Shown in pieces: positions 41,267 to 50,282 of a stretch of DNA of 64,000 nucleotides. The first letter of the stretch is position 1, and every line of letters begins with the position of its first letter. The stretch lies in NCBI RefSeq assembly GCF_900112365.1, contig NZ_FOLQ01000002.1, forward strand, positions 620,001 to 684,000, read 5' to 3'. The stretch comes from Spirosoma endophyticum (GTDB lineage Bacteria > Bacteroidota > Bacteroidia > Cytophagales > Spirosomataceae). The notes beneath the pieces were generated by a model that was not told the DNA's origin, did no database searches, and saw only the letters and a list, made by a program, of their open reading frames with translations. The position numbers were made by a program, and so were the translations under genes.

Positions 41267-44122
41267 TTAGTTTTTCTTACCGCCACCCACAGTCGAAGCG
41301 GGTTGAGCGTTGGTGGCTTTCCTGGCGGCTTTGACAAAGTCACCGGCCTTAATAATCGAAATTTTCGATGGGTCGATGTGTTTCTTCATAGCAGCGTTGA
41401 CTTGCTCAGGTGTCAGAGATTCTAGTTTCTTCTCGAAATCGGCATCCCAGTTTAGCGTCCGGTTCAGATACAGGTAGTTGTTCAACGTACCAGCTAACGA
41501 AGGGTCCTGCGCCCGCGATACCATCCGTGCCTGCAGTAAACCGGAACGAGCCGCTTTGATCTCGTCAGCTGTAAAGCCCTCTTTTACCGCTTTGTCCATC
41601 TCCTCCCGGAAGGCTTTCTCCAAGCGTTCGGCATTCTCTGGGTTGTAGATAGCGTAGGTCATAAACATACCCGTTTTGTCGAGCGGATTCGCTGATACTT
41701 GCGAACCAACACTGTAGCTGATGCCTTCTTTCTGGCGGATACGTACCGCTAAGTGCGAGTTCAGAAAACCGCCCCCCAGCATGTAGTTGCCCAGTACCAG
41801 GGCCGGATAATCTGGGTCGTCGTCACGTAGCGGAATATTTACACCTGCCACCATGAAGGCATTGGCCTTATCGGGAGCTTCCAGCGATTGGGGCGTTGGT
41901 TTAATATCGTTATAAGTCGAAACCAACCGACTAAAGGGCTTTTTCGCTTTCCAGGTGCCAAACTCGTCGGTAATTACCTTCCGGACGGGCGTCTCCTCGA
42001 AGTCACCAACGACCGACATGGTGGCGTTCTGGGTACCATAAAAGTCCTTGTGGAATTGCTTCAGATCGTCGAGCTTAAGCGCGTTTACATCCGCTACATC
42101 TTCGTCGGGCGTCGATGTGTATCGGATGTCTTCTTTTGGGTAGGGGTTCATCTGACGCTGATACGCCGTGAAGGCCATACTCTGTGGTTCCGAACGTTGC
42201 GATTCGATCTCCGCCAGTTGTTCCTGCTTAAGATTGTCGAACTCCTTAGCATCGAAGGCCGGATGCTTAAGCATGTCGCCCACGAGACGTATCACGGCAG
42301 GAAGATTCTCTTTGGTCGTTTTCATGGTTACATTAACCTGATTCGCACCACCCGATACGCTTACCTGCGCTTTCAATTTGTCCAGCTCATCCTTGATTTG
42401 CTGGCGACTTTTGGTCGTAGTGCCTCTGTCGAGCATCGATGCGGTAAAGACCGAAATCGCGCTCTTGTTCATCAGGCTTTTCTCATCACCATACCGTAGC
42501 GTCATGCGTGCATTTACCTCATTACCGCGTGTCGATTTGGGCAGCAACGCCAATTCGATCGTGTTGGGCTGTTCCGACCGCCGGGTGCGACCGTCGATGT
42601 TGGCGGGCGATGGATCGAACGCTTCGCCCTGCGCCACCAATGCGCGGCCCTTGTAATCTTTCACCATAGCGGCAATGTCGGGCGCGTTCGGTACGTCGAC
42701 GCGGTCAGGTGTTGCGTCTGGCATAAACACACCAACGGTCCGGTTCGAGGGTTTGAAGTAGTATTTAGCGACGCGCTGCACATCGGCAGACGTCACTTTT
42801 TCGAGGGCGTCACGATAGAGGAAACCCAGCCGCCAGTCGCCCGTCGCAATGTATTCGCTCATGGCTAAGCCAAGGTTCTCGGCGTTTTTGAAGCTCAGCT
42901 CCACATCTTTCAAAATCTTCGCTTTGGCACGATCAATTTCCTCTTTCGAAGGTGCCTTGATGGCGATTGAATCCAGCGTTGATAGCAGGGCTGCCTTGGC
43001 CTCGTCAACCGACTTGTCTTTCAGCATCTCGGCCGCAAAATACACGTAGCCAGGATCTTTGGTTGTGAACGAATAACCGTATTGTTGAGACGCTTTCTTC
43101 GTTTCGACCAGCGCTTTATACAGGCGTCCGCTGGGTTCATTGGTCAACAGTTCGATCACTACGTCCATGACCGGGTAATCAGGGTGTGAACCGGGCATGA
43201 TGTGATACAAGGCCGAGACGACCTTTGTGTCGCCTACACGACGTAGCGTCACCAGTTTTTCGCCATCCTGGGTAGGTTCGATGCTGTAGGTTGGTTGCAG
43301 CACCCGCGTTGGCCGCGGAATGGATGCAAAATACTGGTTTACCATCGCCAGCGTTTTGGCCTCGTCAATCTTACCGGCTACCACCAGCACCGCATTGTCG
43401 GGCTGGTAGAATTTCTTGTAAAAGGCCTGGAGGTTTTCGATGGGTACCTTCTCAATATCAGAGCGGTTGCCGATGGTCGATTTACCGTAGTTGTGCCATA
43501 AATAGGAGGCCGACACAACACGCTCGTTCAGTACGCTCTGCGGGGAGTTTTCGCCCATCTCAAACTCATTTCGCACAACGGAAAACTCCGTAGCGAGGTC
43601 TTCTTTTTTGATGAACGAATTCACCATCCGGTCCGACTCCAGGTCGAGCGCCCATTTCAGGTTTTCGTCGGTAGCCGAAAATGTCTCGTAATAATTCGTA
43701 CGGTCGAGCCAGGTTGTGCCGTTGGGCCGGGCACCGTGCGACGTCAGTTCCTGCGGAATGTTGGTGTGCCTGGTGGACCCTTTGAAAACCATGTGTTCCA
43801 GCAGGTGGGCCATGCCCGTTTCGCCGAGACCTTCGTGCCGCGAACCCACCAGATACGTAATGTTGACGGTAATAGTTGGTTTCGATGGATCGGGGAAAAG
43901 CAGGATTTTGAGGCCATTTTTGAGATTGTACTCGCTGATGCCTTCGACGGATGCACCTCTGGTGACACCTTCTGGTAGAGCAACGGCCGCCGGTTTGTCC
44001 TGAGCGGACGAGATCGTCAGACTGCTGATCAGCAAAGCTGCGGCTAGTGCGCCCGTTCGTAATCCGCCCGTACGAGGCAATCCGGACCGGGAATTTCCAG
44101 TCCGGGAAACGTTATTTTTCAT
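41267..44122 (-). CDS. M16-family zinc metallopeptidase with two M16 units
   Basis: A 951-residue exported pitrilysin-type protease. The signal-like N-terminus has a hydrophobic stretch (about 24-40, ending ISSAQ). The first M16 unit contains HLLEH (His106, Glu109, His110), the inverted zinc motif, with VFKGSTRHTNIP after it and the third ligand expected around 185. A second M16-like half (about 505-930) lacks HxxEH, as is usual. It includes a C-terminal GGGFLNSHLAVRIRQKEGISYSVGS segment for substrate binding. It should degrade peptides in the periplasm. A palindrome separates it from the LRR gene. Confidence 0.94.
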   Translation of the reverse strand: MKNNVSRTGNSRSGLPRTGGLRTGALAAALLISSLTISSAQDKPAAVALPEGVTRGASVEGISEYNLKNGLKILLFPDPSKPTITVNITYLVGSRHEGLGETGMAHLLEHMVFKGSTRHTNIPQELTSHGARPNGTTWLDRTNYYETFSATDENLKWALDLESDRMVNSFIKKEDLATEFSVVRNEFEMGENSPQSVLNERVVSASYLWHNYGKSTIGNRSDIEKVPIENLQAFYKKFYQPDNAVLVVAGKIDEAKTLAMVNQYFASIPRPTRVLQPTYSIEPTQDGEKLVTLRRVGDTKVVSALYHIMPGSHPDYPVMDVVIELLTNEPSGRLYKALVETKKASQQYGYSFTTKDPGYVYFAAEMLKDKSVDEAKAALLSTLDSIAIKAPSKEEIDRAKAKILKDVELSFKNAENLGLAMSEYIATGDWRLGFLYRDALEKVTSADVQRVAKYYFKPSNRTVGVFMPDATPDRVDVPNAPDIAAMVKDYKGRALVAQGEAFDPSPANIDGRTRRSEQPNTIELALLPKSTRGNEVNARMTLRYGDEKSLMNKSAISVFTASMLDRGTTTKSRQQIKDELDKLKAQVSVSGGANQVNVTMKTTKENLPAVIRLVGDMLKHPAFDAKEFDNLKQEQLAEIESQRSEPQSMAFTAYQRQMNPYPKEDIRYTSTPDEDVADVNALKLDDLKQFHKDFYGTQNATMSVVGDFEETPVRKVITDEFGTWKAKKPFSRLVSTYNDIKPTPQSLEAPDKANAFMVAGVNIPLRDDDPDYPALVLGNYMLGGGFLNSHLAVRIRQKEGISYSVGSQVSANPLDKTGMFMTYAIYNPENAERLEKAFREEMDKAVKEGFTADEIKAARSGLLQARMVSRAQDPSLAGTLNNYLYLNRTLNWDADFEKKLESLTPEQVNAAMKKHIDPSKISIIKAGDFVKAARKATNAQPASTVGGGKKN

Positions 44123-44242
44123 AAAATACGGTTAGTTGGGTAGCCAAAAACTAATCGTATAGGTACAAACAAACGAATAGACTATCAATGGGTTTTAGAG
44201 CGACTTAACAAAATTCAGGATGAACGGTAGCTATATTGGATA

Positions 44243-45031
44243 CTATCCTTCGACCCAGTTCCTGAAGGCGCTGGCTTTCTCTTTGCTGACGATCAGTTCG
44301 AGAGCCTCGTTCGGACTTTTCAGGAGTACCTGCAGTTTGCTGCTGTCGTAAGGCCGGTAACCTGCAACAGCGTCGAGATAGACGAGGCATTGGCGATTGG
44401 CGCGAAAGAAACAGGCTGGGTCGACCAGATCTTCGAGCTCATCCAGCGTTTTGTAATCGGTCACTAATTTCTTCCCCTCAATGGTATGCAGGTAAATTAG
44501 TTCGTTACGTATGAAGTAGGCGACCTGCTCCTGCGGTACCGAAAGGATTTGCCGGAGGTGATGTCCTGTGAATCGACGTTTATAATGGATTGACGGGGTT
44601 TGTTCGGCCATCTGATGTAGAAAATGCCGAAACTGTTCACCAAAACCGGCTGTATCGGTCAATAGCCAGCGGTGGTATTTAGCCAGAGCAGCTTTGAGTT
44701 CTTCGGGGTCAATCGGTTTCAGTAAGTAATCGAGGCTATTTAGTTTAAACGCTCTGATGGCATATTCATCATAAGCGGTTGTGAAAATGATAGGAGAACT
44801 TAGATTTACCTGCCGAAATGCCTCAAAACTCACCCCATCGGCGAGTTGAATATCCGAGATAACAAGGTTGGGTAAAGGGTGGCCAGCCGCTCGAAGTCCG
44901 CTGAAATAATCGCAAACAGCCTGCACCGTGGCTAAAGGTCCGTCAATAACAGCACCCGGCTCCAGTTGACGTACTAACTTCTGCAGTTGCCGGGCAATAA
45001 GCGGTTCGTCTTCAATAAGCAGGATCGTCAT
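44243..45031 (-). CDS. LytTR-family response regulator
   Basis: A 262-residue two-component regulator. The receiver domain (about 1-125) has the acidic pair EDEP at 7-10, phosphoacceptor Asp60 (VISDIQL), TTAYDEYAI and the final Lys in LLKPIDP. The LytTR DNA-binding domain (about 158-258) has FIRNELIYLHTIEGKKLVTDYKTLDELEDLV and FFRANRQCLVYLDAV. It starts 5 bases after the stop of the TPR kinase gene, so the two form an operon. The receiver looks functional even though the linked kinase lacks its histidine. Confidence 0.94.
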   Translation of the reverse strand: MTILLIEDEPLIARQLQKLVRQLEPGAVIDGPLATVQAVCDYFSGLRAAGHPLPNLVISDIQLADGVSFEAFRQVNLSSPIIFTTAYDEYAIRAFKLNSLDYLLKPIDPEELKAALAKYHRWLLTDTAGFGEQFRHFLHQMAEQTPSIHYKRRFTGHHLRQILSVPQEQVAYFIRNELIYLHTIEGKKLVTDYKTLDELEDLVDPACFFRANRQCLVYLDAVAGYRPYDSSKLQVLLKSPNEALELIVSKEKASAFRNWVEG

Positions 45032-45036
45032 GGCTA

Positions 45037-47337
45037 TTAGACCACTGGGGTTAAGAACGTAGACGTAAGGGGTAGCAGGATGGTTACCTGGGTGTACTCA
45101 TTCTCGATTGAGTTGATCCGCATCTGACCCTGAAGATACTCCTCCACGACTTCTTTACTCGTGTATAAGCCCAGCCCGGTGCCCTTCGCCGTGGGCTTCG
45201 TAGTGAAAAAAGGGCTAAAGAGCTGAGCTATTTCTTTTTGGGCAATCCCCCGGCCATTGTCCCGCACCTGAAGCTGGACCTGATCGTCGACGAGGCAAGT
45301 GGTCACCTCCAGCCGGGGTTCAAACCCCTTCACCCGACGACACTTTTCCACTAAGGTATAACACGAGTTATCGATCAGACCATCCAGCACTTCACCAAAC
45401 TCAACGGGCAATAAATTTACCGGGAGTGCTTGAGGGGCCAGACTTACGTTTAATTTGATGGGCACGGTGGGCATATGCGTAGCTAACGCTTTTTTGAACG
45501 ACGTATCCATTTGCTGCGTCAAATAAAGATTGATATCGGTCACAACGTAACTCGACGAGCGCTCCTTGAGCAGTTTCTGCATATCCTGCAGGATGCGAGC
45601 TGTACTGTTGCCATGTTCATGAATCTTGGTCAGGTTCTGTTCCAGCATCGTCGTGGTCTCTTCCAGCTCATCCTGCTCCTCGGCCGAAAAGCTGTCCTGG
45701 TGTTTCTGGGTCACCGCCTGAATTTCCCCCAGAAGTTCCCGGGCCGTCCGCGAGAAGTTATTGATGTAGTTGAGGGGATTGAGAATACGGTCGACAATGC
45801 CCTTGGTGAGCTTGCCCATGGTCGCCATTTTTTCGGCCTGAAGCAACTCCTGCTGGGTTTGCTGAAGCTCGGTGAGGGTGGTCTGTAACTGCTTTTTTTG
45901 ATCCTCTAACTGTAGTTTCTGGGTCTCCAGCTGCTGTTTCTGGAACTGAAGCAGGAGATTGGCTTTTTGCTTGGTACGGTAGGCGTAGAAGCTGACAGCG
46001 GCCAGCAGCACCACAAAGCCCAACCCCCACTGCAAAGCGCGCTGACGGGCTTGGGCCAGCACATTCTGTTTTTGCTGTTCGGCCTGCGCCACCTGCTGCT
46101 TCTTGTCAAAGGCATAGGTCATGGTGAGTTCGGTGGTTTTTTGCACATTTTCTTTGCTGCGGACCGAATCGGCAATGGCGGCCGATTTCCTGAAGGTGGC
46201 CAGGGCACGGGGGAAATTGCCCGTTTGTTCATAACAGGCGGCTAGTTCTTCGTAACTCTTCCCGGTCTGCTGGTCATAAATATCGGTCTCTTTCAAAACG
46301 GCAAAGCTTTTTTCATAGAACGGAATGGCTTCGGCACAGCGATCCTGCCGTTTAAGAATGTAGCCCATATTCGAATAGGCCTGATGGATGTTGAGCGGTT
46401 GGTTGGACGCATCGGCGATAGTTATGGCTTGTTTTATCAAGAGATCAGCCTGCGCAAACTTTTTCTGATCCGCCAGCATTTTGGCGGCCTTGGCCAAACT
46501 GGTGGCCTGCATCCCGTCATCCCCTATTTCTTTGGCCAGATTTGCGGCTTTTATGGCTGTTTCATACGCTTTTTGGGTATTATGCATCTCATCGTAAATA
46601 TCTGCCAGGTTGGCGTAAGCGTTCAGCTCAACGTTCTTGAAGCTTTCCTGCTTCGCTAACTTGAGGCCTTTCTGGTAGGTCTGCACAGATTCTTTCACAT
46701 TGCCCATCGTTTTATAGGTGTTGGCCATGTTGACCAGCGAGAAGGCTTGTGAACCCATATCATGCTGAGCTTCAGCAATAGTTAGTGATTTTTGCAGGTA
46801 TTGTAGCGCCTGTGGCAAATTCGATTGCATGCTGTACGAAATGCCGATATTCATATAGATTCTACGCAGTGCCGACGAATCCGCCAGTCGTTCGGCCATA
46901 ACTTTACTTTTTTCCAGAAAGGCAATGGAACTATCATATTTGCTCTGCATGCCATACGTAGTACCATAGTTGATGTAGACCCGCATCAACTGAGCGGAAT
47001 CGCCTAAGGAAAGCGCTTCGGCCCGTTTCAGATTGGCTTTAGCCGCTGCATAATTGCCCTTGAAGCTATAGTTGTAGGACAGGTGCATTCTGGCGTAAGC
47101 CTCTCCCTTTTTATAGTTAATACGTTTGGACTGTTCAATCGTTTTGAGCGCCAGACTAATGGATGAATCGATATTTGTCTGAGTCAGTAAAGCCGTTTTT
47201 GCATTGGCCAGGTTGATCCGCGCTGTATCGGTTTTGGCTTGTCTGATGAGTCGACTCAAGCTGTCGATTTTTGGCGTTTGGGCCAGGGCTGGTTTCCCGC
47301 CCGTCAGCAGCAGAAGCAGAGTGCAGAAATATTTCAT
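45037..47337 (-). CDS. TPR sensor kinase with H-to-D replacement in the H-box
   Basis: A 766-residue membrane protein: signal peptide (about 1-20), eight or more TPR units in the periplasm (about 60-400), one transmembrane helix (about 437-452), a coiled coil (460-505), a HisKA-like helix pair and an HATPase_c domain (about 620-755). In NPLNYINNFS-type kinases the H-box reads A-H-E-x-x-N-P-L. Here it is VDRILNPLNYINNFS: Asp516 (codon 45790-45792) replaces the phosphoacceptor histidine. The ATP-binding part appears intact (DNGRGI, FSPFFTTKPTAKGTGLGLY). So it may be a pseudokinase or pass phosphate another way. It shares an operon with the LytTR regulator. Confidence 0.9.
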   Translation of the reverse strand: MKYFCTLLLLLTGGKPALAQTPKIDSLSRLIRQAKTDTARINLANAKTALLTQTNIDSSISLALKTIEQSKRINYKKGEAYARMHLSYNYSFKGNYAAAKANLKRAEALSLGDSAQLMRVYINYGTTYGMQSKYDSSIAFLEKSKVMAERLADSSALRRIYMNIGISYSMQSNLPQALQYLQKSLTIAEAQHDMGSQAFSLVNMANTYKTMGNVKESVQTYQKGLKLAKQESFKNVELNAYANLADIYDEMHNTQKAYETAIKAANLAKEIGDDGMQATSLAKAAKMLADQKKFAQADLLIKQAITIADASNQPLNIHQAYSNMGYILKRQDRCAEAIPFYEKSFAVLKETDIYDQQTGKSYEELAACYEQTGNFPRALATFRKSAAIADSVRSKENVQKTTELTMTYAFDKKQQVAQAEQQKQNVLAQARQRALQWGLGFVVLLAAVSFYAYRTKQKANLLLQFQKQQLETQKLQLEDQKKQLQTTLTELQQTQQELLQAEKMATMGKLTKGIVDRILNPLNYINNFSRTARELLGEIQAVTQKHQDSFSAEEQDELEETTTMLEQNLTKIHEHGNSTARILQDMQKLLKERSSSYVVTDINLYLTQQMDTSFKKALATHMPTVPIKLNVSLAPQALPVNLLPVEFGEVLDGLIDNSCYTLVEKCRRVKGFEPRLEVTTCLVDDQVQLQVRDNGRGIAQKEIAQLFSPFFTTKPTAKGTGLGLYTSKEVVEEYLQGQMRINSIENEYTQVTILLPLTSTFLTPVV

Positions 47338-47556
47338 GATTGGGGACGTATCGAAGAAGGTTCATGACTAATTATAACGGACGTGCCGTCAATAGACTAA
47401 AGAACGGTCAATATAGGCTCAGAAGCAAACGGAACTGTATGTCAGCGCCTGGTTTAGCTGACGGGCATGTGGGAATCAGGCCGGAAATAAAGGATACTAC
47501 TACGTCAGAAATTTATTTCTGTAAGGTATTCGTCAGATTCTAAATGAACACGTTGT

Positions 47557-48423
47557 TCAGCGGGCTAACTGGCGTTTAAGTACTCCGCCGATGAAACTCC
47601 CAATGAAGGTTAAAATCATGGAACCATAGAGCCCAAAGTGTTCCAGATCGCGGGCACCACTTGCTTGAGGAGTGGTGGTAAAAAACGTATACACAAGCCA
47701 GAGTATTGATGCCTGCAAAATGGCCAATGCCCAGCCTTTTTTCGGCTCCACAAAACCAATCACCGTTGCGGCAACGGTGGCCAGTAAGTAGGGGAGGTGA
47801 ATAACGGTTGCGTTTTTTATGACAACCAGCAGAATGGCGCTGTTGACCAGAACCAGTAGGGCATGGCTTATGAATTTCCGGTTAAAAAATGCACCCTGGC
47901 TGGGGTCGGTTATGAATTCCGTAGCGTTCTGGGTTTGCTGGAGCGTAATGGCGCGTTCCAGGTCCTGTTGCGCTTCTGTAGGTTGATGGAGTTTCTGCCG
48001 AGCCATACCACGCCATTGATAGGCATCCGCCTGGATTCCTTTTGAATGAAATACTGCTTTGTCGAACTCCAGAAATGCGCCATTGTAATCCTGTTGATCC
48101 AGCAGAACCTGCCCCATTTCCAGGTGCAGATCCGCTACGGTATCGTCGTAGCTTTCGCCCGTTTTTAAGGCCGTAGCCGCCAATGATACATTGCCCAGCG
48201 CCCGATAGCAACGAGCCAGATACAGATAAGCCACGCTGGATGTAGGCTCTTGCTGAATGTGTTGCTTAAAAAAGACCAGCGCATCATCGAACTGTCTGCT
48301 TGTATACAGCTTGATGCCAACCTGCAGTTTTTCGAAATCCTGCTCCGACTTACTTCGCAAATCCGCGTAGTAGCGCAGGTAAATGATATACCCGATTATG
48401 GCCGCCGTGACGAGTAGTTCCAT
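47557..48423 (-). CDS. TPR-containing membrane protein
   Basis: A 288-residue membrane protein of unknown function. An N-terminal hydrophobic helix (about 2-17, LLVTAAIIGYIIYLRYY) is followed by TPR repeats (about 25-165; ARCYRALGNVSLAATALKTG and YNGAFLEFDKAVFHSKG). Four hydrophobic segments then fill about 185-280. TPR units suggest protein-protein contacts on one face of the membrane. It lies 35 bases after the LytS kinase gene on the same strand, so it may be the last gene of the efflux/kinase operon. Confidence 0.78.
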   Translation of the reverse strand: MELLVTAAIIGYIIYLRYYADLRSKSEQDFEKLQVGIKLYTSRQFDDALVFFKQHIQQEPTSSVAYLYLARCYRALGNVSLAATALKTGESYDDTVADLHLEMGQVLLDQQDYNGAFLEFDKAVFHSKGIQADAYQWRGMARQKLHQPTEAQQDLERAITLQQTQNATEFITDPSQGAFFNRKFISHALLVLVNSAILLVVIKNATVIHLPYLLATVAATVIGFVEPKKGWALAILQASILWLVYTFFTTTPQASGARDLEHFGLYGSMILTFIGSFIGGVLKRQLAR

Positions 48424-48458
48424 TTGTTTTTAAGGCTAAAAAGCCTGTGTAAGTTCAT

Positions 48459-49508
48459 TCAGCGCGGAGTCGATACCAGGCTTCCCTGTGCTTGTAGCAG
48501 CGGGATCCGGACGCGAAAAACTGTTTCCGTTTCGTCAATCTCAACGGGTTTCGGACTCAGGTAGCCATACAATAATTTCAGGTTTTCTAACCCCTGTTTG
48601 TTTGACGTTTCTACCTGTCGTTTGCGCTGAATGGGATTTGCTACGTCCAGATAACCATTATTATTACTGATTGTCACGGTTAGCGGACGCGTTTGGCTGA
48701 TAGAATTATGTTTTATGGCATTTTCGATTAGGATCTGGAGCGTAACAGGCACAATCTGCTGTTCCAGCGCATCTTCATCCAGTTTGCAGATGACAAGAAA
48801 GGCACCATCGAAGCGGGTTTGCAGGAGCGATACGTAGTTTTTGATGAACGCCAGTTCAGTTTCCAGCGGTACTAACGCCTTTTCCTTATGCTGCAATACG
48901 TAGCGAAAGACTTTTGATAACTGCTGCAGAAACTGCCGGGCCAGTGCGGGATTATCGTCAATCAAGCTATCCAGCGACGACAGACTATTGAACAGAAAAT
49001 GCGGGCTGATCTGGTTTTTCAGACTGGCGAGCTGCACCTGTACTTTTTCCTTTTCCAACTGAGTGGCTCGCAGGGAATTTTCCTGCCAACGTTTCAATAA
49101 ATGGCTGGCAATGAAGCCTAAGCCCATTACTGTGTTGACCATAAAAATCAACAAAGCGATAATGATAATCGTGAATTTATTGATTTGGGTTAACACTTCA
49201 GGAACCACATACGAAACAACGGCATAGCCAACCAGGAAGATAATGGTTTTGGCGATACTCCATCCGCCCAGTAGTTGGACAACGATGCGCCAGCGAACAT
49301 TTTTCTCGAAAGGAAGTCGTCGGTTTAGCCATTCATTGAATCGAAAATGAAAGATCCAGATAAAATTGAAGACCAGAAACGACATAACGAAGAGCAGGGC
49401 CTGCCGTTGCCAGGAGATACCCGGGATAAGCCATTGCCGGGCTACAATACCCCCCAGCGCTATCCATAACAGCAGGATCTCGACGTATTTATTAAACTTT
49501 ATTTTCAT
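48459..49508 (-). CDS. LytS-type sensor histidine kinase
   Basis: A 349-residue inner-membrane kinase of the His_kinase (LytS/YehU) type. Four transmembrane helices lie at about 8-30, 37-55, 82-104 and 113-136, then a coiled coil. The catalytic start ISPHFLFNSLSSLDSLI has His170 as phosphoacceptor. The ATP site includes PVTLQILIENAIKHN and a C-terminal GLENLKLLYGYL. Its start overlaps the end of the ABC ATPase gene by 17 bases, so it belongs to the efflux operon. It has no response regulator next to it; the LytTR regulator at 44243 is the nearest candidate partner. Confidence 0.93.
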   Translation of the reverse strand: MKIKFNKYVEILLLWIALGGIVARQWLIPGISWQRQALLFVMSFLVFNFIWIFHFRFNEWLNRRLPFEKNVRWRIVVQLLGGWSIAKTIIFLVGYAVVSYVVPEVLTQINKFTIIIIALLIFMVNTVMGLGFIASHLLKRWQENSLRATQLEKEKVQVQLASLKNQISPHFLFNSLSSLDSLIDDNPALARQFLQQLSKVFRYVLQHKEKALVPLETELAFIKNYVSLLQTRFDGAFLVICKLDEDALEQQIVPVTLQILIENAIKHNSISQTRPLTVTISNNNGYLDVANPIQRKRQVETSNKQGLENLKLLYGYLSPKPVEIDETETVFRVRIPLLQAQGSLVSTPR

Positions 49509-50181
49509 GGCTGGCGATGATCATGCCGTCCGACATTTCGATGACGCGGTCGGTTTTGTCGGCAAAGTCGGGATCGTGTGTAACCGTAATAATGGTCTGT
49601 CCCTTACCGGCAAGATCACGAAAAATATCGAAGACATTTTCGGTATTGGCCCGATCCAGATTTCCCGTTGGTTCGTCGCCCATAATGATGGTCGGGTCGT
49701 TGATAAGGGCGCGGGCAATGGCCACCCGTTGTTGCTGCCCGCCCGAGAGTTTGCTGGCAGGCTTGCGGGCAAAATCGGCCATGCCAATAAGCCGCAGTTT
49801 TTCCATAGCCCGTTCCTGCACATCCTTCTCGGAATACCTACCCAGTTTCAGACCCGGCAGCATTACGTTCTGCAAGGCCGAGAACTCAGGTAGCAGGAAG
49901 TGAAACTGGAACACAAAACCCAGATGCTCATTTCGAAAGTGCGACAAAAAATCCTGACTGCGTCCTCTCAACGACGTACCGGCCATCTCGATAGTGCCCT
50001 CATAGTCGGTATCCATTGTCGAAAGTAGATACAACAGCGTTGATTTACCGCAACCCGATTTGCCCACAATGGCCAGGAATTCACCTTTCTGTACCTCAAA
50101 CGTGACATCGTTCAGCACCCGAAATTTCTCCGGGTCGTAGAAGTATTTATTGACGTGCTGAGCGGAAAGAACGGTTGTCAT
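49492..50181 (-). CDS. ABC transporter ATP-binding protein (LolD/MacB-like)
   Basis: A 229-residue cytoplasmic ATPase for the adjacent FtsX-type permease. Walker A is GKSGCGKST, the signature LSGGQQQRVAIARALI, Walker B TIIMGDEPTGNLD, and the switch His is in IITVTHD. The group is the LolD/MacB/FtsE branch that works with FtsX-domain permeases in mechanotransmission rather than classical import. It overlaps the LytS gene by 17 bases and follows the permease gene after a family D repeat. Confidence 0.94.
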   Translation of the reverse strand: MTTVLSAQHVNKYFYDPEKFRVLNDVTFEVQKGEFLAIVGKSGCGKSTLLYLLSTMDTDYEGTIEMAGTSLRGRSQDFLSHFRNEHLGFVFQFHFLLPEFSALQNVMLPGLKLGRYSEKDVQERAMEKLRLIGMADFARKPASKLSGGQQQRVAIARALINDPTIIMGDEPTGNLDRANTENVFDIFRDLAGKGQTIITVTHDPDFADKTDRVIEMSDGMIIASHENKV

Positions 50182-50184
50182 TTC

Positions 50185-50275
50185 AATGATGAATTATGGA
50201 TGATGAATTATGGATGATAAATGATGAATTACAGACGATGAGCTATGGGGCATTTGTCATTCATAATCCATCATT
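50185..50275. repeat. Family D inverted repeat, copy 1
   Basis: AATGATGAATTATGGATG at 50185-50202 and its near reverse complement CATTCATAATCCATCATT at 50258-50275, with extra direct repeats of GATGAATTA between. It lies in the spacer between the ABC ATPase and permease genes. A second copy lies at 51536-51605 and a variant at 59958-60047. Confidence 0.75.
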
Positions 50276-50282
50276 AAAGAAA

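Noticed and set aside
41888..42499. Plus-strand frame of 203 codons inside the M16 protease gene
   Set aside because: Antisense shadow of a conserved coding region; no start context or domain.
47338..47556. E. coli-like TTGAC and TATAAT elements upstream of the TPR kinase
   Set aside because: The spacing is only about 10 bases, and Bacteroidota promoters do not use this consensus.
50185..50275. Clustered ATGATGAATTA repeats considered as an origin-type iteron array
   Set aside because: The same sequence recurs at other intergenic sites and forms an inverted, not only direct, repeat; no dnaA, DnaA boxes or replication gene is nearby.
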